A stretch of 25,898 nt of DNA from Atribacterota bacterium (GTDB lineage Bacteria; Atribacterota; Phoenicimicrobiia; Phoenicimicrobiales; Stramentimicrobiaceae). The stretch is from assembly GCA_028696495.1 (NCBI GenBank), contig JAQVGY010000007.1, positions 1 through 25,898 on the forward strand, written 5' to 3'. The notes beneath the pieces are model-generated. The model was not told the DNA's origin and ran no database searches. It worked only from the letters and a program-made list of their open reading frames with translations. A program made the position numbers and the translations under genes. Positions 1 through 8,505 of the stretch are shown here, piece by piece (within the stretch, counting starts at the first letter, position 1; the number at the start of each line of letters is the position of its first letter).

Positions 1-168
1 GTTAATCTCCTGGTAACTCATTCCTATAAACCAGACAGCCATAAGAAATGCAGACATCTGATAATCAGGAATATTTCCTTTTACATATTCATCGATAACA
101 AACTTTATTTCGTTTTCACTAAGGCCCAATCCATTCTTTTTTTTCTCAATTAAATCTATGATATCCAT
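1..168 (-). CDS. Pyrimidine-nucleoside (thymidine) phosphorylase, N-terminal fragment
   Basis: Partial gene: the first 56 codons are visible and the rest lies beyond the left edge. The reading starts MDIIDLIEKKKNGLGLSENE and continues through GNIPDYQMSAFLMAVWFIGM, which is the N-terminal helical domain of the thymidine/pyrimidine-nucleoside phosphorylase family (DeoA/Pdp; the GEIPDYQMSALLMA-type stretch is characteristic). The family cleaves pyrimidine nucleosides with phosphate to free base plus (deoxy)ribose-1-phosphate in the cytoplasm. An AGGA lies about 12 bases before the ATG. It follows hppA on the same strand after 178 bp. Together with cdd elsewhere in the window it suggests pyrimidine nucleoside salvage. 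Which substrate it prefers cannot be told from this fragment. Confidence 0.8.
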   Translation of the reverse strand, partial: MDIIDLIEKKKNGLGLSENEIKFVIDEYVKGNIPDYQMSAFLMAVWFIGMSYQEIN

Positions 169-346
169 AAAATAAATTTATCCTGAATAGAATTGATAAA
201 ATCTTTCCTTAAAATATATAAGCTATCAATTTAAAAATTTAATTATGTTAGTATAGATAAGAATGATTTAATAATGAAAAATGGTGTCGCTATTTAATTG
301 CTCTTTTTAGCATAATTCATAAAGGTTAATATTTATTTTTTTTAGA

Positions 347-2311
347 CTATATAAAAAGTGGAATGAAGACTAATGCTACGATAGACATAACTTTAATCAG
401 TATATTCATTGAAGGTCCTGCAGTATCTTTAAAAGGATCACCTACAGTGTCACCAATTACTCCTGCCTGGTGAGCTGGAGAATTTTTTCCACCAAAATTA
501 CCTTTTTCAATATATTTTTTAGCATTATCCCAGGCTCCTCCAGCATTAGCCATCATAATAGCTAAAAAGACACCAATAACTACTGAGCCTAACAATAATC
601 CACCTAATGCTTCAGGACCCATTAATTTACCGACAACGATAGGAGTTATAACTGCCAGCAATCCGGGAACAATCATCTCCTTTAAAGCCCCCCTGGTGCT
701 AATATCTACACACTTTTCGGGTTCGGGTTTTGCTTTTCCTTCTTTTAAACCAGGTATCTCTCTGAATTGTCTTCTAACCTCTTCTATCATCAAAGAAGCA
801 GTTTTGCCAACCGCTTCTATAGTCATTGCAGCAAATAAAAAAGGCAGGATACCACCTATGAAAATCCCTATCATAACCATTGGCTCAGTAATACTAATTA
901 TAGTAAGGTTTACTGAGCTGGTATAAGCACTGAACAGAGCTATTGCGGTTAGAGCAGCCGAGCCAATGGCAAAACCTTTTCCAATTGCTGCTGTGGTATT
1001 TCCAACTGCATCAAGAGAGTCTGTAATTTCACGAACCTCAGGCTTTAATCCGGCCATTTCAGCTATTCCGCCGGCATTATCAGCAATAGGCCCGTAAGAA
1101 TCTACCGATACGGTCATTCCAACAATGGAAAGCATTCCAACTGCAGCCACCGATATACCGTAAAGTCCGGCAAAATAATATGATATATATATAGCTAAAG
1201 AGATGGTCAGTACTGGTAATGCAGTACTTTTTAACCCTAAAGCAAAACCATCAATAATAGTTGTAGCAGCACCGGTCAAAGAAGATTCTGAAACTTTTTT
1301 TACCGGTGAATAATCGTATGAGGTGTAATATTCGGTAAAAAAACCAATAGCCACACCGGCAACCAAGCCAGATATAGTAGCAAAGAATATGGACATATTA
1401 CCAAATAATATATAAGATAATATTAAAGAAGAAATGGTTACTAAAATCCCACTTATGTATGTCCCCATGTTTAATGCCATATGAATGTTTTTATCATCTT
1501 TTGGTGACACAAAAAAGGTAGCAATAACAACCGATATAACTCCACAAGCAACAAGAATTAATGGGTATATAACATAATTAACATTATTATAAAATAAACT
1601 TCCCAGAATCATAGTGGAAACAATAGAGCCTACAAAAGATTCAAATAAATCTGCTCCCATACCGGCAACATCGCCAACATTATCGCCAACATTATCAGCT
1701 ATTACCGCAGGATTCCTGGGGTCATCCTCAGGTATTCCTGCCTCAATCTTGCCCACCAGATCTGCCCCGACATCTGCAGCTTTGGTATAAATTCCCCCTC
1801 CAACTCTGGCAAATAAGGCAATGGAGCTGGCACCTAAAGCGAAACCGTTTATTAAATTAGGATCATCAAAGAAATAGTATAAAACACCCAGACCTACCAG
1901 TCCAAAACCAGCAACGGACAATCCCATTACCGCTCCCCCTGAAAAGGCTATTTTTAAAGCTTTGCTTAACCCGTGCTCCTGTGCAGCAAATGTTGTTCTG
2001 GAATTACTCTTAGTAGCTATCTTCATCCCAATAAAACCAGTTAAGGCAGAACATATGGCACCAAGTATAAATGAAAATCCGGTTATACTACCTCTAACCC
2101 AGAATATTACAATACTAACAATAACCACAAAAATCACCAGGAAAGAATATTCCCTTTTTAAGAAAGTCATAGCACCCTTTTCGATGGAACGAGATAACTG
2201 CACCATTACTTCAGTTCCTTCATTTTCACTCAATACCCGTCTGGCAAGAATCATAGCATAGAACAAGGCAATGACACCACTCAAGATTGTTAAAAGTTTC
2301 AGTACGACCAT
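347..2311 (-). CDS. hppA: Membrane-bound ion-translocating pyrophosphatase, predicted Na+-type and K+-dependent
   Basis: Integral membrane protein of 654 residues that couples hydrolysis of cytoplasmic pyrophosphate to cation export. It has many hydrophobic helices and the family's catalytic blocks: DVGADLVGKIE near residues 180-190, DDPRNPAVIADNVGDNVGD at 196-214, a second Asp-rich block DSYGPIADNAGGIAEM around 404-419, and the C-terminal GDTVGDPFKDTAGP. Glu224 in DLFESFVG occupies the helix-6 position that carries the ion-gating Glu in Na+-pumping members, whereas plant-type H+ pumps place it one turn later. Ala441 and Gly444 in GNTTAAIGKG match the K+-dependent class; K+-independent enzymes have Lys and Thr there. 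Na+ transport is therefore likely, though Na+,H+-dual and some H+ pumps share Glu224. The start is supported by AAGGAG eight bases upstream. It lies directly downstream of ppdK, separated by a terminator. Confidence 0.96.
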   Translation of the reverse strand: MVVLKLLTILSGVIALFYAMILARRVLSENEGTEVMVQLSRSIEKGAMTFLKREYSFLVIFVVIVSIVIFWVRGSITGFSFILGAICSALTGFIGMKIATKSNSRTTFAAQEHGLSKALKIAFSGGAVMGLSVAGFGLVGLGVLYYFFDDPNLINGFALGASSIALFARVGGGIYTKAADVGADLVGKIEAGIPEDDPRNPAVIADNVGDNVGDVAGMGADLFESFVGSIVSTMILGSLFYNNVNYVIYPLILVACGVISVVIATFFVSPKDDKNIHMALNMGTYISGILVTISSLILSYILFGNMSIFFATISGLVAGVAIGFFTEYYTSYDYSPVKKVSESSLTGAATTIIDGFALGLKSTALPVLTISLAIYISYYFAGLYGISVAAVGMLSIVGMTVSVDSYGPIADNAGGIAEMAGLKPEVREITDSLDAVGNTTAAIGKGFAIGSAALTAIALFSAYTSSVNLTIISITEPMVMIGIFIGGILPFLFAAMTIEAVGKTASLMIEEVRRQFREIPGLKEGKAKPEPEKCVDISTRGALKEMIVPGLLAVITPIVVGKLMGPEALGGLLLGSVVIGVFLAIMMANAGGAWDNAKKYIEKGNFGGKNSPAHQAGVIGDTVGDPFKDTAGPSMNILIKVMSIVALVFIPLFI

Positions 2312-2381
2312 TTACTATTGCTCCTTTTTATTTTTATAAAATTTATAATTGGATATTAATTTATCATATTTATTCTATCAT

Positions 2382-2440
2382 AAAAAATGGAAATGAAGGT
2401 GATTTCCTATAGTGAAAATATAAGAAATATCACCTTCATT
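2382..2440 (-). terminator. Intrinsic terminator after ppdK
   Basis: Hairpin with arms AATGAAGGTGATTTC (2392-2406) and GAAATATCACCTTCATT (2424-2440), one small bulge and a 17-base loop. Read on the minus strand the stem is followed by CC, an A and a run of six T (complement of 2382-2387). It lies 80 bp past the ppdK stop and before hppA, so it probably ends the glyQ-glyS-ppdK transcript. Confidence 0.75.
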
Positions 2441-2520
2441 AAATGAATATCAAACTCAAGACATATTATATATATTATGTTTTTTAAAAATATTTCTATA
2501 TTATAGATGATTAATGAATA

Positions 2521-5169
2521 TTATTTTTGATATTTTTCCTTTAAAACTGCCTGAGCTGCTGCCAATCTGGCTATAGGTACTCTGAAGGGGGAGCAACTTA
2601 CATAATTTAAACCTGCATTATGACAAAATTCGACTGAATTTGGTTCCCCGCCATGTTCTCCGCATATGCCAATTTCCAGATGAGGGTTAGTTTTTCTGCC
2701 CAATTCCACACCTATTTTAACTAATTTACCAACACCTTCCGGGTCAAGAACTTCGAAGGGGTTGTCTTTTAAAATACCCTCTTCGACATATTTTAATAAA
2801 AACTTTCCTTCTGCATCATCACGGCTAATTCCAAAGGTTGTTTGGGTTAAATCATTGGTGCCAAATGAAAAAAATTCAGCATATTGGGCAATTTCATCTG
2901 CAGTTAATGCTGCTCTGGGTAGCTCAATCATTGTACCAATTTTATATTCCAGGACTACCTGTTCTTTAGCGAGAATTCCTTTAGCGATTTTCTTTATACT
3001 ATTGTAAATTGGTTTTAATTCATTGATATGTCCAACCAGAGGAATCATTATTTCAGGTTTTACCCTGATACCCTGTTTTATTAATTCGATACTTGCTTCA
3101 ATGATAGCTCTTGCCTGCATCTCATAAATTTCAGGATATAAGATACCTAAACGACATCCTCTCAAGCCAAGCATAGGATTCATTTCTCGTAACATCTCAA
3201 TTCGTTCTAAAATATTTTGTTGTTTTTCCAGTTCATCTTTATTTTCTTTGCTTAATTTCAATGTGGTAACTTTGACTAATGTTTCCTCATAGTTTGGTAA
3301 GAATTCATGCAATGGGGGATCAAGGAGCCGAATAATTACCGGCAAGTCATGCATCTCTTCTAAGATACCAACAAAATCACTTTTTTGCATTGGTAAAAGT
3401 TGGTCAAGGGCAATCTGTCTTGATTTTTTATTATCAGCAATAATCATGGCTTGAACAATCGGCAATCTCTCATGAGCCATAAACATATGCTCAGTCCTGC
3501 ATAACCCGATTCCTTCTGCACCTAAGTCTCTAGCCTTTTTGGCATCTTCAGGGGTATCAGCATTGGCATATACACCTAATTTCCTGATATTATCAGCCCA
3601 GGAGAGTAATAATTTAAATTCTTTGCTCATCTTTGGTTCTATCATTGGGATTTTACCTTCAAAAACGTTACCAGCTCCACCATCAATAGTAATATAATCA
3701 CCCTTCTTGATAATCTTGTCATTGATTTTAAATAGCTCTTTCTCAAGATTTATAATAATATCATTACTGCCAGCTATGCAGGGCATACCCATTCCCCTGG
3801 CTACCACGGCTGCGTGACTGGTCATACCTCCTCTGCTGGTTAAAATGCCCTTTGCCTGGACCATCCCATGAATATCATCTGGAGTTGTTTCCGGTCTGAC
3901 CAGAATAACTTCTTCACCTTTTTTGCCTCTCTCTTCAGCCTCATCAGCAGTAAAGATAACCTTTCCTGAGGCGGCACCTGGCGAGGCAGGTAAACCAGTA
4001 GCTATGGGTTCTATTTTTATATTGGGGTCGATTCTGCGATGAAGTAGCTGATTTAGCTGATTGGGGTCGATTCTTTTTACAGCAGTTTCTTTATCAATAA
4101 CGCCTTCTTTTACCATATCAACTGCTATTTTAAAGGCAGCCTGTGCAGTCCTCTTTCCATCTCTGGTTTGGAGGATATAAAGTTTTCCCTTCTCAATTGT
4201 AAATTCATAATCCTGAACATCCCTATAATTATCTTCTAATATTTTGACCTTTTCAATTAACTGTTGATAAACTTCAGGCATATCATTTTTTAATTCGATA
4301 AGAGGTTTAGGTGTTCTCACCCCCGCAACCACATCTTCACCTTGAGCATTTAAGAGATATTCCCCATAATTTTCTTTCTCCCCTGTGGAAGGATTTCGAG
4401 TAAAACCAACTCCAGTGCCGGAATCATTCCCCATATTGCCAAAAACCATCTCCTGTATATTTACAGCAGTTCCCAGATTATCTGGAATTTTGTGAATCTT
4501 CCTATAGGTTACTGCCCTTTTATTATCCCATGAACTGAAAACAGCCTCTATAGCCATTCTTAATTGCTCTTGGGGGTCATCAGGAAAATGTTCTCCGATT
4601 TCTTGATAAACCAATTCTTTATAATCTTTTACAATCTCTTTTAATCCGGTAATACTAATATCGGCATCATTTTCAACTTTCTCCTTCTGTTTGGTTTCTT
4701 CTAAGATTTTCTCAAATAACTCTCCTTTTATATCCATCACAACATTTCCAAACATCTGGATAAATCTTCGGTAACTGTCGAAGGCAAACCTTTCGTTATT
4801 AGATTTTTTAATTATACCTTGAATAGTCTTATCATTTAAGCCTAAGTTTAAAATGGTATCCATCATGCCAGGCATTGAAATAGCAGCACCGGAACGGACA
4901 GATACTAACAGAGGATTTTCATTATCACCAAACATTTTTTCTGAATTTTTTTCTAATTTATTGAGATTATCTTGTACCTGTTCCCATAAACCTTCTGGGA
5001 ATTGTTTCTTATTTTTAGTGTATTCGATACAGGCTTCTGTTGTAATAATAAAGCCCTGGGGGATTGGTAAGCCCATTCTGGTCATCTCAGCTAAATTAGC
5101 TCCTTTGCCACCCAGCAATTTTTTCATTTCTTTATTGCCTTCATCAAAATAATAAACATATTTCTTCAT
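2521..5169 (-). CDS. ppdK: Pyruvate, phosphate dikinase
   Basis: Cytoplasmic enzyme of 882 residues, full length for the family, that interconverts pyruvate + ATP + Pi with PEP + AMP + PPi. Domains in order: N-terminal nucleotide-binding domain (GGKGANLAEM at 20-29, SVRSGAAISMPGMMDTILN around 90-108, FTIEKGKLYILQTR around 323-336); swivelling phosphohistidine domain with GGMTSHAAVVARGMG and catalytic His452; C-terminal PEP/pyruvate barrel with GIGLCRTEHMF, SFGTNDLTQTT and GICGEHGGEP, whose Cys is the general acid. The ATG overlaps the glyS stop as ATGA and is preceded by AAAGGAG, so translation is probably coupled to glyS. The usual bifunctional PPDK regulatory kinase/phosphorylase gene is not beside it. 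The next gene, hppA, acts on the PPi this enzyme makes or uses. Confidence 0.97.
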   Translation of the reverse strand: MKKYVYYFDEGNKEMKKLLGGKGANLAEMTRMGLPIPQGFIITTEACIEYTKNKKQFPEGLWEQVQDNLNKLEKNSEKMFGDNENPLLVSVRSGAAISMPGMMDTILNLGLNDKTIQGIIKKSNNERFAFDSYRRFIQMFGNVVMDIKGELFEKILEETKQKEKVENDADISITGLKEIVKDYKELVYQEIGEHFPDDPQEQLRMAIEAVFSSWDNKRAVTYRKIHKIPDNLGTAVNIQEMVFGNMGNDSGTGVGFTRNPSTGEKENYGEYLLNAQGEDVVAGVRTPKPLIELKNDMPEVYQQLIEKVKILEDNYRDVQDYEFTIEKGKLYILQTRDGKRTAQAAFKIAVDMVKEGVIDKETAVKRIDPNQLNQLLHRRIDPNIKIEPIATGLPASPGAASGKVIFTADEAEERGKKGEEVILVRPETTPDDIHGMVQAKGILTSRGGMTSHAAVVARGMGMPCIAGSNDIIINLEKELFKINDKIIKKGDYITIDGGAGNVFEGKIPMIEPKMSKEFKLLLSWADNIRKLGVYANADTPEDAKKARDLGAEGIGLCRTEHMFMAHERLPIVQAMIIADNKKSRQIALDQLLPMQKSDFVGILEEMHDLPVIIRLLDPPLHEFLPNYEETLVKVTTLKLSKENKDELEKQQNILERIEMLREMNPMLGLRGCRLGILYPEIYEMQARAIIEASIELIKQGIRVKPEIMIPLVGHINELKPIYNSIKKIAKGILAKEQVVLEYKIGTMIELPRAALTADEIAQYAEFFSFGTNDLTQTTFGISRDDAEGKFLLKYVEEGILKDNPFEVLDPEGVGKLVKIGVELGRKTNPHLEIGICGEHGGEPNSVEFCHNAGLNYVSCSPFRVPIARLAAAQAVLKEKYQK

Positions 5170-7304
5170 ATTGATTCTCCTTTAATAGTCCCTTTTGCCA
5201 GGGCGATTTTGGTTAAATCTGCAACAGAAAAATATAAATCAGCAATCGTCCTTAATAATGCCAGACGATTACTGCGAATTTTTTCATCCTCTACCATAAC
5301 TAATATCTTGTCAAAAAAAGTATCAATCGGTACATTCATGGTTTCCAGGTTCAAAAAAACATCATCATAACAATGTCTTTTTATCAATTTCTCAATTATT
5401 TCTTTCACCTTTAGATAATGATTATAAAGATTATGTTCTTCTTTTTCCTGAAAGAGACTTATATTGACTCTCAGACCAGGCGCATTCCTGGATAGGTTAA
5501 AAGCTCTGGTGGCGGAGGTGATTGTATGGATAAAGCCTGGGGTTTGGTAAATATTCTGAATAGCAGTTATACGGGTTAAAATATCAAGAATATTATCCGG
5601 ATTTTTTGCTAAAACCGCGTCAATTATATCGTACCTGTATTTCTTTTCTAAAAGCAGGTAGCGTAATCGCTGAAAAATAAAATCTTTTATAATTTGAATA
5701 TTATTTTTATTTTCAGTGGTTAACTGTTCTGCTAATTGTCTATCTTTTAACAAAATATTTATATTTAATTCTATAACCTGGCTTATAGAAAAATACATTT
5801 CTTGTAGTAAAATTATATTGATAATTCCCAGTGCCTGTCTTCTTAAGGCATAGGGGTCCTGGGAACCATCTGGTATTAAATCATTAACAAAACAGGAGAC
5901 TATATTATCTAATTTATCGGTAATACTAAGGATACTACCAGTAACGGTTGTTGGGAAGCTATCACCAGAGTATCTGGGTAAATAATGTTCATAAATGGTA
6001 GTAGCAACCTGAGAATCTTCTCCCTGAAGAAGTGCATACTCTTTTCCCATGATTCCCTGCAACTCGGGAAACTCTTTAACCATTTCCGTAACAAGGTCAG
6101 ATTTACACAATTGAACAGACCTTTTTAGTATTTGCCTGGAATCAGGGCTTAGCTGTAGTTCTTGGGCAATTCCATCTGATATGGTGGCTAATCTTTCTAC
6201 TTTATCATAGACAGTTCCTAAATTTTCCTGAAAAACGATATTCTTTAGCTTATCTCTATTGTTATCCAAAAATTTTAAAGCTGGTTCAGTAGTTTTTTGG
6301 TCCTCCTGGTAAAAAAATTTGGCATCTTCTAATCTGGCTCTTAAAACCCTCTCATTCCCTTTTACAATAGATTCCGAATACCTCTCTTCATTACCATTGA
6401 TTACTACTAAAAAGAGTGGTAATAAAGCTTCTTTATCACTATAAACAGGGAAATATTTTTGATGTTTTGTCATCACCGCTGTTAGTACCTCAACAGGTAA
6501 ATCAAGATATTTTTTATCAAATTTACCCATCAATACCTTTGGATATTCTACCAGATTTTTGACATCCTCAAGCAACATCTGGTCTATATACTCCCTGCCT
6601 CCATTATTTTTAATTATTTGTAAAATTTGACTTTCGATTATTTCTTTCCGTTCTACCGGGTCAATTATTACATAATTCTTCTTTAAAATAGCAAAATACT
6701 GGCCTGCAGAATCTACCTTAATTGGACCCGTGGTAAGCAGACGATGACCAAAAGTAATTCTATTAGAAGTTAAGCCACCCAATTTTAAGGGAATAACTTT
6801 ATTATTATACAAGGTTAATAACCACCGTATCGGTCTGATAAATCTTATGGATGTATCTCCCCATTTCATCGATTTAGGCAAATTGATATTATCTATCAGG
6901 TTTAAACAAATTTCAGGTAATACCAGTTCTATTTTTTTACCTTTTATCAACTTTCTGGCAAAGACATATTCCCCTTTGTTGGTTTTTTCTATTATCAAAT
7001 CTTTTAATTTAACTCTGTTTACTTGAGAAAATTTTATGACAGGATTTTCAGGTTTGCCTTTAGAATTGAAAGCGATTGCTATTGGTGGTCCTTTAATTTT
7101 CTGAAAGATATCTTTTTGTTGAGAAGCAATGCCTTCTACGTACAATATTAAACGTCTCGGAGTCCCCCAGGTGTCAATACTATCATAATCAATATTGGAC
7201 TGCTCTAAGTAGTTCCTGGCATTATTTTTCAAATATTTTAAAATACTATCAATATAAATGGAAGGAATTTCTTCAGTTCCAATCTCTAAGATAAATTTAT
7301 TCAT
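5166..7304 (-). CDS. glyS: Glycyl-tRNA synthetase, beta subunit
   Basis: Beta subunit (712 residues with the chosen start) of the alpha2-beta2 glycyl-tRNA synthetase; it binds tRNA and works with GlyQ to charge tRNA-Gly. Visible family signatures are the N-terminal ILEIGTEEIPS, DTWGTPRRLILYVEG, MKWGDTSIRFIRPIRWL, TAVMTKHQKYFPVY, DPYALRRQALGIINIIL and a C-terminal helical anticodon-binding region. An in-frame start ten codons upstream (7334) exists, but the ATG at 7304 gives the native N-terminus MNKFILEIGTEEIP, has AAGGAATGGGG in front, and makes a 4-bp ATGA overlap with glyQ just like the overlap at its own 3' end with ppdK. Small frames inside this gene look like noise. Confidence 0.96.
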   Translation of the reverse strand: MNKFILEIGTEEIPSIYIDSILKYLKNNARNYLEQSNIDYDSIDTWGTPRRLILYVEGIASQQKDIFQKIKGPPIAIAFNSKGKPENPVIKFSQVNRVKLKDLIIEKTNKGEYVFARKLIKGKKIELVLPEICLNLIDNINLPKSMKWGDTSIRFIRPIRWLLTLYNNKVIPLKLGGLTSNRITFGHRLLTTGPIKVDSAGQYFAILKKNYVIIDPVERKEIIESQILQIIKNNGGREYIDQMLLEDVKNLVEYPKVLMGKFDKKYLDLPVEVLTAVMTKHQKYFPVYSDKEALLPLFLVVINGNEERYSESIVKGNERVLRARLEDAKFFYQEDQKTTEPALKFLDNNRDKLKNIVFQENLGTVYDKVERLATISDGIAQELQLSPDSRQILKRSVQLCKSDLVTEMVKEFPELQGIMGKEYALLQGEDSQVATTIYEHYLPRYSGDSFPTTVTGSILSITDKLDNIVSCFVNDLIPDGSQDPYALRRQALGIINIILLQEMYFSISQVIELNINILLKDRQLAEQLTTENKNNIQIIKDFIFQRLRYLLLEKKYRYDIIDAVLAKNPDNILDILTRITAIQNIYQTPGFIHTITSATRAFNLSRNAPGLRVNISLFQEKEEHNLYNHYLKVKEIIEKLIKRHCYDDVFLNLETMNVPIDTFFDKILVMVEDEKIRSNRLALLRTIADLYFSVADLTKIALAKGTIKGESI

Positions 7305-8179
7305 AACCCCATTCCTTGTAATAAGGGATAACACATTTTTTCCCTCTGTTTAGCATATAATTGTGCACATTGTTTTGCTAATTCTCTTACTCTTGTTATG
7401 TAGATAGTTCTCTCTGTAACACTTATGGCACTTCTTGCATCCAAAAGATTGAAAGTGTGAGAACATTTCAAGGTGTAGTCATAGGCTGGTATCGGTAAAT
7501 TTTTGGAAATTAATTGCCGGGCTTCTTTTTCAAAAAGACTAAATAGAGAAAAAAGCATTTTGGTGTCTGCTGCCTCAAAATTGTATTTAGATTGTTCAAC
7601 TTCAAACTGGTGTTGTATCTCCCCATAGGTTATATTATCACCCCATAATAACTCATAAATATTATCTTTTTGTTGTACTGCCATTGCCAGGCGTTCTATT
7701 CCATAGGTAATTTCCACAGGAATAGGATTCAAATCTATACCTCCTGCCTGTTGGAAATAAGTGAATTGGGTTATTTCTAATCCATCTAAAACAACTTCCC
7801 ATCCCAATCCCCATGCGCCAAGAGTAGGTGCTTCCCAATCTCCTTCCATAAACCTTATATCATGTTCTGGACGATAAATCCCTACCTTTTCTAAGCTTTT
7901 TAGATAGATATCCTGAATATCATCAGGTGAAGGCTTTATAATAACCTGGAATTGGTAATGCAACTGTACTCTATTTGGGTTATCCCCATAACGTCCATCG
8001 GCAGGTCTCCTTGATGGCTCAACATATGCAGCTCTCCATGGCTCGGGGCCAAGAACTCTCAAAAAAGTAGACGGATTCATGGTACCTGCTCCTACTTCGG
8101 TACCATAAGGGGTTAGGATAAGGCAGCCCTTTTTACTCCAATATTCCTCTAAGTTGAATATGATATCTTGAATATTCAT
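7301..8179 (-). CDS. glyQ: Glycyl-tRNA synthetase, alpha subunit
   Basis: Catalytic class II alpha subunit of 292 residues. It activates glycine with ATP and transfers it to tRNA-Gly in complex with GlyS. The conserved opening is present: YWSKKGCLILTPYGTEVGAG, then TMNPSTFLRVLGPEPW, YVEPSRRPADGRYGDNPNR, LHYQFQVIIKP, and later GWEVVLDGLEITQFTYFQQ and the class II motif 3-like SAISVTERTIYITRVR. It is the first gene of glyQ-glyS-ppdK. The ribosome site is weak (GGGAAT about 9 bases upstream). A promoter and a structured leader lie upstream, so synthesis may be controlled at the RNA level, although I see no T-box consensus. Confidence 0.97.
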   Translation of the reverse strand: MNIQDIIFNLEEYWSKKGCLILTPYGTEVGAGTMNPSTFLRVLGPEPWRAAYVEPSRRPADGRYGDNPNRVQLHYQFQVIIKPSPDDIQDIYLKSLEKVGIYRPEHDIRFMEGDWEAPTLGAWGLGWEVVLDGLEITQFTYFQQAGGIDLNPIPVEITYGIERLAMAVQQKDNIYELLWGDNITYGEIQHQFEVEQSKYNFEAADTKMLFSLFSLFEKEARQLISKNLPIPAYDYTLKCSHTFNLLDARSAISVTERTIYITRVRELAKQCAQLYAKQREKMCYPLLQGMGL

Positions 8180-8239
8180 TTTATTGTATTCCCAGCCATT
8201 CCCATCTTGAAAATTTTATTTATTCTACTATTAATAAAA

Positions 8240-8304
8240 TCCCTCTCTGGCAAAACCTATATACCTTACTCTTTTAATTGAATCAGATTGGTTAAAGAGA
8301 GGGA
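8240..8304 (-). promoter_or_regulatory. Leader hairpin upstream of glyQ
   Basis: In the predicted glyQ mRNA leader UCCCUCUCU (complement of 8296-8304) pairs perfectly over 9 bp with AGAGAGGGA (complement of 8240-8248). AACC/GGUU (8290-8293 with 8254-8257) extend it after a small internal loop. The same CUCUUU strand could instead pair with AAAAGAG inside the loop (about 8270-8276), giving two competing folds. Only AUUUUAUU follows the stem, so it is a poor intrinsic terminator. A regulatory role is inferred, not shown. Confidence 0.45.
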
Positions 8305-8323
8305 CAAAAATAATAATGTAATA

Positions 8324-8352
8324 AATATAACAAAATCATGTTATTATGTCAA
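8324..8352 (-). promoter_or_regulatory. Sigma70-type promoter for glyQ-glyS-ppdK
   Basis: On the minus strand a perfect -35 TTGACA (complement of 8347-8352) is followed by exactly 17 bases and a -10 TATATT (complement of 8324-8329). This is the best promoter match in the window. Transcription would start near 8316-8318, leaving a leader of roughly 137 nt before glyQ. Confidence 0.75.
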
Positions 8353-8505
8353 AAATAATATTGAAATATCTATTAGTGATATCAATCAGTTAAACAGTCC
8401 TATCTCCACAATTTTTTACATTTCTATTTAAGTTCAGATTGATATTGGATATCAGAAAAAATATCCATCTGCGGTCTGCGAAAAAGTAAAGAAAAACTCT
8501 AATTA

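Larger units (their letters stand above)
8180..8505 (-). promoter_or_regulatory. Intergenic region recO-glyQ: promoter plus long leader
   Basis: This 326-bp stretch has no gene. From right to left it holds a small inverted repeat after recO (GGATAT/ATATCC, 8447-8466, without a T-run), a 9-bp spaced inverted repeat (8379-8387 with 8437-8445), the glyQ promoter at 8324-8352 and the transcribed glyQ leader with a hairpin at 8240-8304. No T-box sequence of the AGGGUGGNACCGCG type is visible on the minus strand. Confidence 0.6.

Noticed and set aside
169..346. Terminator after hppA
   Set aside because: No hairpin with a T-run found; hppA and the phosphorylase gene could be co-transcribed or the signal lies elsewhere.
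8180..8505. T-box riboswitch before glyQ
   Set aside because: Synthetase genes often have one, but I find no T-box sequence of the AGGGUGGNACCGCG type and no canonical terminator/antiterminator pair on the minus strand.
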